Assembly (NCBI GenBank): GCA_026129545.1
Contig: JAHCHX010000001.1
Span: forward strand, 2,045,501 to 2,109,500
Origin: Saprospiraceae bacterium
GTDB lineage: Bacteria; Bacteroidota; Bacteroidia; Chitinophagales; Saprospiraceae
DNA length: 64,000 nucleotides
Direction of reading: 5' to 3'
A model generated the notes under the pieces. The model ran no database searches. It was not told where the DNA came from and was given only the letters and a program-made list of their open reading frames with translations. Each line of letters begins with the position of its first letter. The stretch's first letter is position 1. Below are positions 58,319-64,000 of this stretch, in pieces. A program made the translations under genes and the position numbers.

Positions 58319-61300
58319 ATGTGTCGTCTCGATTGCACCTTGTGTCCCTGTGGCATACTTCTGTTGCGTTCGGCCTGTGTGGCGCTTGCTTGCTTTTTGT
58401 GGCCGAACAGCGCCTTGCTGGCACAAGCTGAGCCACATCACCCCCTGTTTGCCATTCGCCTGTTCAACGCCCGCGACGGGCTTCCCGACAACAAGGTCGT
58501 CCATTTGCTCGAAACACGAAAAAGCCCTTTCCGCTGGGCTGTCACCACCAACGAGCTTTGCCGCTTCGACGGCTACCGTTTTCAGACCGTTTGGGAAAAA
58601 ATGCCCGACAACAACGGCATAGCTGAAAACGCGCGTGGCGAAATCGTTATCTGGCACTATCGCAGCGAGCGAATCCTGTCCGTTTTCGACCCTGTTTCGG
58701 GGAGGAAAACCACGCGGACGCTTGAGCAATTCCCTCAGTTGAAAGGAGAATTGGTAGCCGCTTGGTCGCAGGACACCGCCATCTTTTTGGGCATCGAAGC
58801 CGTACCCAACACGGTGTTCGAAGTGTGGCGGCTTTTCCCCGATTTCACGACGCAACTGTTGCACCGACTGCATACCTCCGCTTTATTGGGCGATAAGTTG
58901 CCCAGCCATCGCCCCAAATTCGATGGGTATTTCGACGAAAAGCGCGCCCAACTCTGGCTCTCCGCCAACATACTCGGAAAACCCAACGAGGTACAGCGCG
59001 TACAGCTCGAAACGGGTCGTACAGAGGCTTTTGCGTTGCTCGAAACCGCCGCTCCATTGGATGTGGTGGTGCGCATGACCAATGCGTCAGGCTTGCCTCT
59101 GCGTGTTTGTTTGGGCGCCAGCAACACATTGTGGACTTGGAACGAGCAGGCGCAGCAATTTGAAAAGGACACCCGCTACCCCGGGAAGTTGCCAGGCTTG
59201 GTGCTGATAGGAGAAGACCAAAAAGGTGCCCTCATTTTCCGAAAACAAGACCAAGGGGCCAACAGCTTTTGGCTGCGCCGACCCGATGGCACTTGGTTAG
59301 ACCTGGCATCGATGCTGCCCGATTTGAATTATCAATTCTGTGTGGGCAGCGACTTTTCGAGGCAGATACACTTCGCCACCATGGAGGGCGTCTTGCGCGT
59401 CAATTTTGAGAAGCCACTTTTCCGGCAGTTTGTCCCAACCAAAAAAGACCAGTTGGATTTTCCAAACGCCGCGTTTCGAGGCATCGCAGCCGACCGCTTG
59501 GGCAACATCTGGATGGCGGGCGAAATGATAGGGCTGTTTCGGATGCGCCCCGACGGCTCTGTGGAGCGTGCCATACCAGTGGAAAAAAACACCCAAAAGA
59601 GGTTCTCCACCCAGAATGCCGTCAATCTTCAGGTTGATGCCGCCGGGTACCTGTGGGCAGCCCGAAACAGCATCGAAACCCCAAACCTGTACCGCTTTGA
59701 CCCGACAACGGGACTTGCCGACACGTTTCACCTCGAAAAACACTCTATTGCGTCGTTCCTGATATTGAAAAACGGCAAAATCTTGCTCGCCGCCAGAGAC
59801 GAAAAAACAGCCAGACTCGTCCTGTTCGACCCCGCGACACGCCGATTTGAAACCTGCGCCGAAGCAGGCGAAAACGAAAAATTCAAAACCGCACCCTTGT
59901 TCTTTTTGGAAAACGAACAAGGGAAAATCTGGGTCGCGGGCAACGAAGGTCTGGCCTTGTTCGACCCCGAAAAACGGCATTTCCTCCCCTTCCCGGGCGA
60001 CACACCTACGGCGCACGAGTACCCCATAGCAGTGCTCTTTTTGCAAAACGAAACGCTTTGGTGCGGCTCGCTCGGCGGCGGGCTACGCAAATTGGACTTG
60101 CAAAGCGGCCAATGGGAAGTTTTCACGATGGCGAACGGCCTGCCTGCCAACAAGATAGCCGGCATCTTGCCCGACGATGACCAGAACCTCTGGATATCCA
60201 CTTGGGAAGGGCTGAGCTTTCTTCAGCCACAAGCAAAATTGTTCACCAACTTCTTTGTCTCCAATGGCCTGACCCACAACGAGTTCAACCGGTTCTCTTT
60301 TTTCAGGGACACGAACAGCGCCCTGTTTTTCGGCGGGCTGCACGGAGTCAATTACTTCCAGCCGGAAGAAGTGCTCGCCTCCTTCTTGCAGGGCTACGAC
60401 TCGCTGCTGATATCCCAGATTTCATGGTTTGCTGCCGACGGCAAAACGCGACAAGAACAGATTTTCGGGTTGGACGGCGTGGTTCGCATCACGCTGCCGC
60501 CTGACAACCGTTTTTGCAACATCCAACTTGCCTTAGCCAACTACCTGCAACCCGAAGCCAACCGCTTCTCCTGGAAACTTGAAGGCCACGACAAGGATTG
60601 GCGCCTCAGCGGAACCAACAACGAAATTACGTTCCATTATCTGCCCGCCGGGAAATACCGCTTACGCGTCCGCGCCGCTAATCCGACCGGTATCTGGAGC
60701 CAAAACGAGCGCGTCCTGCTCATAGAAGTGCGCGAGTTCTGGTACAAGTCTGTGTGGTTCTTCGTTTTGCTCGTGTTGACGATGGGCCTGTTGCTTTATG
60801 TTTTTTACAAAAACCGCGTCCGCCACCAGCTCGACCTGGCCGAAAACCGCCGCATCCGCGAAATCGAGCAGCTCCGCTCAAGGCTCTATACCAACATCAC
60901 CCACGAGTTTCGCACGCCGCTGACGGTCATTCTGGGCATCTCCGAGCGTCTGGACGAGGAGGGCTTCCGACGCTCTGCGAGCGAACTAAAAAATGGGTTG
61001 GCGCTCATACAGCGCAACGGCAAAAACCTGCTTCGGCTCATCAATCAACTGCTCGACCTCTCCAAAATCGAATCCGGAGCGATGCAGCCCCACTACGTCC
61101 GCGCCGATGTAATCGGCTACTTGCAGTACCTCACCGAAAGTTTTTACTCAATGGCGAGTGAGCGAGAAATCCGCTTGATTTTTTACCCGGAAACGCCCAG
61201 TCTCGTCGTGGATTTCGACGAGGAAAAACTGCAGGACATTGTGTATAACCTGCTTTCCAATGCCCTGAAATTCACGAGCGCCGGAGGCAAAGTGGTTTTT

Positions 61301-62473
61301 CACGCCAAGGCGTTGCATGGCGAGCCGGGTGCGATGCCCGCCTTTCTCCAGTTGAAAATCCAAGACACGGGTCAGGGCATAACCCCCGAGCAGTTGCCGC
61401 ACATATTCGACCGTTTTTATCAAGCCGACAACTCGAACACACGCCCGGGAGAGGGCACGGGTATCGGCTTGGCCTTGGTCAAAGAGTTGGTCGGGTTGCT
61501 CGGCGGCGCCATTTCAGTAGAGAGCGAGCCGGGCAAGGGTACCGTATTTACGGTCCTGCTGCCTTGTGCGATGCGGCCGACCTCCGATGAGGTGGAAATA
61601 CCGGACGAAAACAAGCCAATAGCTTCGCCGCACGAGGACAAGCCCTATCCTGCGCAGGCCCGTCCCGAGGCCGATTTGCCTGTGGCCGCAACCCAGCCTC
61701 TGTTCACCGCCACGCCTCTATTGCCCACCGTTCTGGTCATCGAAGACAACTCCGACGTGGTGGCGTACATCGCGGCGATTTTGAAAAGCGGGTACCAAAT
61801 CCAGACGGCTGCCAACGGCAGGGAAGGCATGGAAATCGCCTTCGCGACGGTGCCTGACATCATCATCAGCGATGTGATGATGCCGGAAAAAGACGGCTAC
61901 GAGGTGTGCGCGACCCTCAAGAACGACGAGCGTACCAGCCATATCCCCATCATACTGCTCACGGCTAAAGCGGCGCAGGACGACAAGGTGACGGGGCTGC
62001 GCGTCGGGGCAGACGCTTATTTGCAAAAGCCCTTTGACAAGGCGGAACTGCTCGTGCGCATGGAAAAACTGATAGAACTGCGGCAAAAACTGCAAATGCG
62101 GCACAACGCACAAACGGTCTTGAGCGAACAAGGCGCTCAGCGCCCCGAGCCGACTATAGACGAGCGTTTCCTCCAAAAAATCAGACAGGCCATTGAAGAC
62201 AAAATAAACGACCCCGAGCTCGGCATCGTCCATCTGTGTCGGGCTACCCACCTTTCGCACACACAAGTTTTCCGCAAGATGAAAGCCTTGACGGGCCAAA
62301 ATCCAACGCTCTACATCCGCAGCCTGCGCCTGCAGCGGGCCATGCAGTTGCTGAAAACGACCGACCTGAACGTCTCGGAAATTGCCTACGAGGTCGGTTT
62401 TTCCGACCCGAACTACTTCTCGCGGAGCTTCAGCGAGGAATTTGGGATGCCGCCGAGCGAGGCACGGGGCTGA
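58319..62473 (+). CDS. Hybrid two-component system regulator (HTCS), one-component membrane sensor
   Basis: 1384 residues. Export signal at the N-terminus. Two-bladed Reg_prop beta-propeller sensor with repeated LWIS/NIWMAGE-type strands, then a Y_Y_Y domain (about 720-800), a transmembrane helix (about 806-828), HisKA with phospho-His862 (NITHEFRTP), HATPase (DTGQGITPEQLPHIFDRFYQ ... GTGIGLALVKEL), a receiver with intact Asp1185 (ISDVMMPEKDG) and Lys (LQKPF), and AraC-type helix-turn-helix (LNVSEIAYEVGFSDPNYFSRSFSEEFG). Such proteins sense a glycan breakdown product in the periplasm and switch on its utilisation genes. No SusCD/glycosidase cluster is adjacent. Confidence 0.93.
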   Translation: MCRLDCTLCPCGILLLRSACVALACFLWPNSALLAQAEPHHPLFAIRLFNARDGLPDNKVVHLLETRKSPFRWAVTTNELCRFDGYRFQTVWEKMPDNNGIAENARGEIVIWHYRSERILSVFDPVSGRKTTRTLEQFPQLKGELVAAWSQDTAIFLGIEAVPNTVFEVWRLFPDFTTQLLHRLHTSALLGDKLPSHRPKFDGYFDEKRAQLWLSANILGKPNEVQRVQLETGRTEAFALLETAAPLDVVVRMTNASGLPLRVCLGASNTLWTWNEQAQQFEKDTRYPGKLPGLVLIGEDQKGALIFRKQDQGANSFWLRRPDGTWLDLASMLPDLNYQFCVGSDFSRQIHFATMEGVLRVNFEKPLFRQFVPTKKDQLDFPNAAFRGIAADRLGNIWMAGEMIGLFRMRPDGSVERAIPVEKNTQKRFSTQNAVNLQVDAAGYLWAARNSIETPNLYRFDPTTGLADTFHLEKHSIASFLILKNGKILLAARDEKTARLVLFDPATRRFETCAEAGENEKFKTAPLFFLENEQGKIWVAGNEGLALFDPEKRHFLPFPGDTPTAHEYPIAVLFLQNETLWCGSLGGGLRKLDLQSGQWEVFTMANGLPANKIAGILPDDDQNLWISTWEGLSFLQPQAKLFTNFFVSNGLTHNEFNRFSFFRDTNSALFFGGLHGVNYFQPEEVLASFLQGYDSLLISQISWFAADGKTRQEQIFGLDGVVRITLPPDNRFCNIQLALANYLQPEANRFSWKLEGHDKDWRLSGTNNEITFHYLPAGKYRLRVRAANPTGIWSQNERVLLIEVREFWYKSVWFFVLLVLTMGLLLYVFYKNRVRHQLDLAENRRIREIEQLRSRLYTNITHEFRTPLTVILGISERLDEEGFRRSASELKNGLALIQRNGKNLLRLINQLLDLSKIESGAMQPHYVRADVIGYLQYLTESFYSMASEREIRLIFYPETPSLVVDFDEEKLQDIVYNLLSNALKFTSAGGKVVFHAKALHGEPGAMPAFLQLKIQDTGQGITPEQLPHIFDRFYQADNSNTRPGEGTGIGLALVKELVGLLGGAISVESEPGKGTVFTVLLPCAMRPTSDEVEIPDENKPIASPHEDKPYPAQARPEADLPVAATQPLFTATPLLPTVLVIEDNSDVVAYIAAILKSGYQIQTAANGREGMEIAFATVPDIIISDVMMPEKDGYEVCATLKNDERTSHIPIILLTAKAAQDDKVTGLRVGADAYLQKPFDKAELLVRMEKLIELRQKLQMRHNAQTVLSEQGAQRPEPTIDERFLQKIRQAIEDKINDPELGIVHLCRATHLSHTQVFRKMKALTGQNPTLYIRSLRLQRAMQLLKTTDLNVSEIAYEVGFSDPNYFSRSFSEEFGMPPSEARG

Positions 62474-62813
62474 TTTCTATACACGCTCTTACTTGGCTTT
62501 TCGCTTACTCGCGCAATGCGCGATGGATTGGTTTTCAATAAAATAAGACAAGCCCGCCTTCTGCCCGCGCAATCCGGGTGCTACCTTTTTCTACCCCTGC
62601 GCAAGCACAGTCCAGCCTTTTGCAAGCCGGGTGAAGACCGCCCAAGTCGGGGCACGTCACTTTTGTCGTGCCAATGAGGCAGTGCGCAACCAACCACAAA
62701 ATGGCCTACCAAAAATTGGTTTCGACAAAATAAAACAAACGGGGAGGCCGAAAACCGAACAGAGTAGGCGAAACTAAAACTTTAAAACAATAGCCAAAAT
62801 CACATTTCACACT
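62474..62813. other. Intergenic region with a direct repeat
   Basis: 340 bp without a gene. ATTGGTTTTCAATAAAATAAGAC (62528; given in part) recurs as ATTGGTTTCGACAAAATAAAAC at about 62715, 190 bp apart, both followed by a purine/GC-rich stretch. A GCGCAATGCGC palindrome lies at 62512. Could be a promoter region or a decayed element. Confidence 0.5.
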
Positions 62814-63311
62814 ATGAAAAACATACGTCTCACCTTGCTGCTTGTAGCAGCGCTCGCCACTACCCTCGCTTCCGCACAAACAAGGGCGGAACAAAACAAA
62901 GCCAATTATCTCAAAGTCATGGAAGGCATGAACGCCCAAAATTTCGCTGCGCTCGAACAACACTGCACGGAGGATTTTCAGGATAATTTACCTCCGGGCT
63001 TTTCAGAAGCGACCGGATTGAAAGGCCTGGCTGCTTCCAAAGCATTGTTACAAAGTTTGTTTACCGCCTTCCCCGACCTGAAATTTGAATTGAAAAATGT
63101 GCTCGCAGATGACCAAACCCTTCTCGCCTATCTCGTGATGAGCGGCACCATGAAGGGCGAATTTATGGGCATGAAACCCACCGGCAAATCTTTCAAATTG
63201 GATACGGTGGATATCATTTGGTTCAATGCAGCGGGAAAGGCATACAAGCACCTCGGTGTGCAGGACAATCTCGATTTCTTTGAACAACTTGGCTTAGTGC
63301 CGGGCAACTAA
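62814..63311 (+). CDS. Exported SnoaL-like / NTF2-fold protein
   Basis: 165 residues. Signal peptide MKNIRLTLLLVAALATTLASAQ. The mature part has the SnoaL-like polyketide-cyclase/ester-cyclase pattern: NKANYLKVMEGMNAQNFAALEQHCTEDFQDNLP, then LLQSLFTAFPDLKFELKNVLADDQTLLAYLVMSGTMKGEFMGMKPTGKSFKLDTVDIIWF. These are small alpha+beta cone-fold proteins, often of unknown substrate, occurring in the periplasm of many Bacteroidota. Upstream of a small lipoprotein gene (21 bp gap), probably one operon. Confidence 0.82.
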   Translation: MKNIRLTLLLVAALATTLASAQTRAEQNKANYLKVMEGMNAQNFAALEQHCTEDFQDNLPPGFSEATGLKGLAASKALLQSLFTAFPDLKFELKNVLADDQTLLAYLVMSGTMKGEFMGMKPTGKSFKLDTVDIIWFNAAGKAYKHLGVQDNLDFFEQLGLVPGN

Positions 63312-63332
63312 AACAACACAACTTAACTCGAC

Positions 63333-63797
63333 ATGATAACTTTCTTTTTCAAAAAGCATGTATTGGCCATCTCCTTTTGGGGGGCAATCGTCTCTATCGC
63401 CTTGCTCGGTTGTCAGGCCGAACCCATTGAGGTCACTTCATCCCTTGAAAACCGATGGGCCGGCCAATGGCAAGTAACGTCTTTTCAACATGATGGCGCC
63501 GAGATAAAGGACAAAGTAGTGGTTTCGTCCAATCTCCATTTCCGCCCCGGCTCATCCGATTCCAACGGCAGATTTGAATGGAGCATCGTATATCACGATA
63601 ATGATGCCTCCGAAAACATAACCGGCAGCTACGAAATCAACAAATCTCTGCTTGAAATCACCTTCACAGGGGATAAGGGCAAGCTGCTAAAGATGCATTA
63701 CGCGCAGCACGACAATCAGCTCAAACTATCGGGGATGCACGACGATGTGCCGCTTTTGCTCATAGCGCAAAGAGCGGAACGGTCGGTGCAAAAGTGA
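63333..63797 (+). CDS. Small predicted lipoprotein
   Basis: 154 residues. Signal peptide with lipobox (VSIALLGC). The mature part is a lipocalin-like beta barrel in outline: WAGQWQVTSFQHDGAEIKD, LHFRPGSSDSNGRFEWSIVYHDND, ITGSYEINKSLLEITFTGD, all matching the lipocalin-like strand pattern used for small ligands. No residues decide the ligand. Follows the SnoaL-like gene at 21 bp. Confidence 0.75.
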   Translation: MITFFFKKHVLAISFWGAIVSIALLGCQAEPIEVTSSLENRWAGQWQVTSFQHDGAEIKDKVVVSSNLHFRPGSSDSNGRFEWSIVYHDNDASENITGSYEINKSLLEITFTGDKGKLLKMHYAQHDNQLKLSGMHDDVPLLLIAQRAERSVQK

Positions 63798-63906
63798 ATA
63801 TAACTTGAAATTTTAGAACGGGTGATTCCACCGGGCGCCGTAAAAAGTGCCCGGTGGGTCCTTGCACTCAAGCACCCTTTTCACGAACAAATCAAGTGGC
63901 TCACCT

Positions 63907-64000
63907 ATGAAACGATTTTTCAAAATACTCACCTTTAGCTTGCTCGGTATCGCTCTGTTGGCCGCTCTTGCCGCATCGTTTATTTATGTCAAAGGCATTC
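63907..64000 (+). CDS. Start of a membrane or exported protein (3' truncated)
   Basis: 31 codons from ATG 63907: MKRFFKILTFSLLGIALLAA, a signal peptide or anchor, running off the window. Function cannot be told. Confidence 0.6.
   Translation, partial: MKRFFKILTFSLLGIALLAALAASFIYVKGI

Overview
The window looks like chromosome of a Bacteroidota bacterium, most likely Saprospiria (Saprospiraceae-like). The evidence is lineage-typical: proteins ending in type IX secretion (T9SS) sorting domains of both type A (43.4-43.7 kb) and type B / gliding-motility type (12.7-13.0 kb), a one-piece hybrid two-component system with an AraC output (58.3-62.5 kb), a TonB-dependent receptor, an OmpA protein with thrombospondin type 3 repeats, many lipoproteins with a lipobox, and promoter-like TAnnTTTG boxes. 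Base composition is moderately GC-rich in genes and AT-rich between them. I found no rRNA, tRNA, CRISPR array, prophage or transposase gene.

Layout. 0-10.5 kb: aminotransferase fragment, secreted GH53 galactanase, membrane-anchored REC-AraC regulator, orphan ABC permease, DEDDh exonuclease, glycosyltransferase, RNase D, a double-ATPase peptide-type ABC protein and a Sua5/TsaC enzyme. 10.7-18.7 kb: T9SS type B PKD protein, ferrochelatase, membrane adenylate cyclase, M20 amidohydrolase overlapping a PolX-PHP protein. 18.6-20.9 kb: a broken kinase-like gene carrying a miniature element, a lipoprotein, and an 850-bp tract of repeat elements. 20.9-31.4 kb: TrhO, TlpA-like thioredoxin, OmpA/TSP3, TonB receptor, YbhN-like membrane protein, Crp/Fnr-like regulator, lipoprotein. 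31.4-32.0 kb: a 20-unit tandem repeat followed by several elements. 32-46.4 kb: orphan membrane/coiled-coil protein, lipoprotein plus DUF5723-like pair, small beta-barrel protein bracketed by hairpin elements, FMO-like oxidoreductase, P-type ATPase, a frameshifted T9SS metalloprotease with a G11 tract, two tandem lipoprotein paralogs, patatin. 46.8-64 kb: giant alpha-2-macroglobulin lipoprotein, alpha/beta hydrolase, sugar nucleotidyltransferase, pyruvate-kinase-like protein, envelope proteins, the hybrid two-component system, SnoaL-like protein, a lipoprotein and the start of a further gene.

How it fits together. Most of the window is housekeeping plus envelope and secretion functions in short or single-gene units. 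The most unusual content is non-coding: at least seven families of small palindromic or terminal-inverted-repeat elements (here called A to H, with no family F) totalling more than 20 copies in 64 kb. They cluster and abut one another, and none encodes a transposase. Family A is flanked by TA in five of six copies. One copy interrupts a kinase-like ORF, and removing it together with one TA restores an uninterrupted reading frame. The second notable feature is the 11-G tract exactly between the signal peptide and the mature part of a secreted metzincin protease, which puts the gene out of frame as written: either a phase-variation switch or a homopolymer sequencing error.
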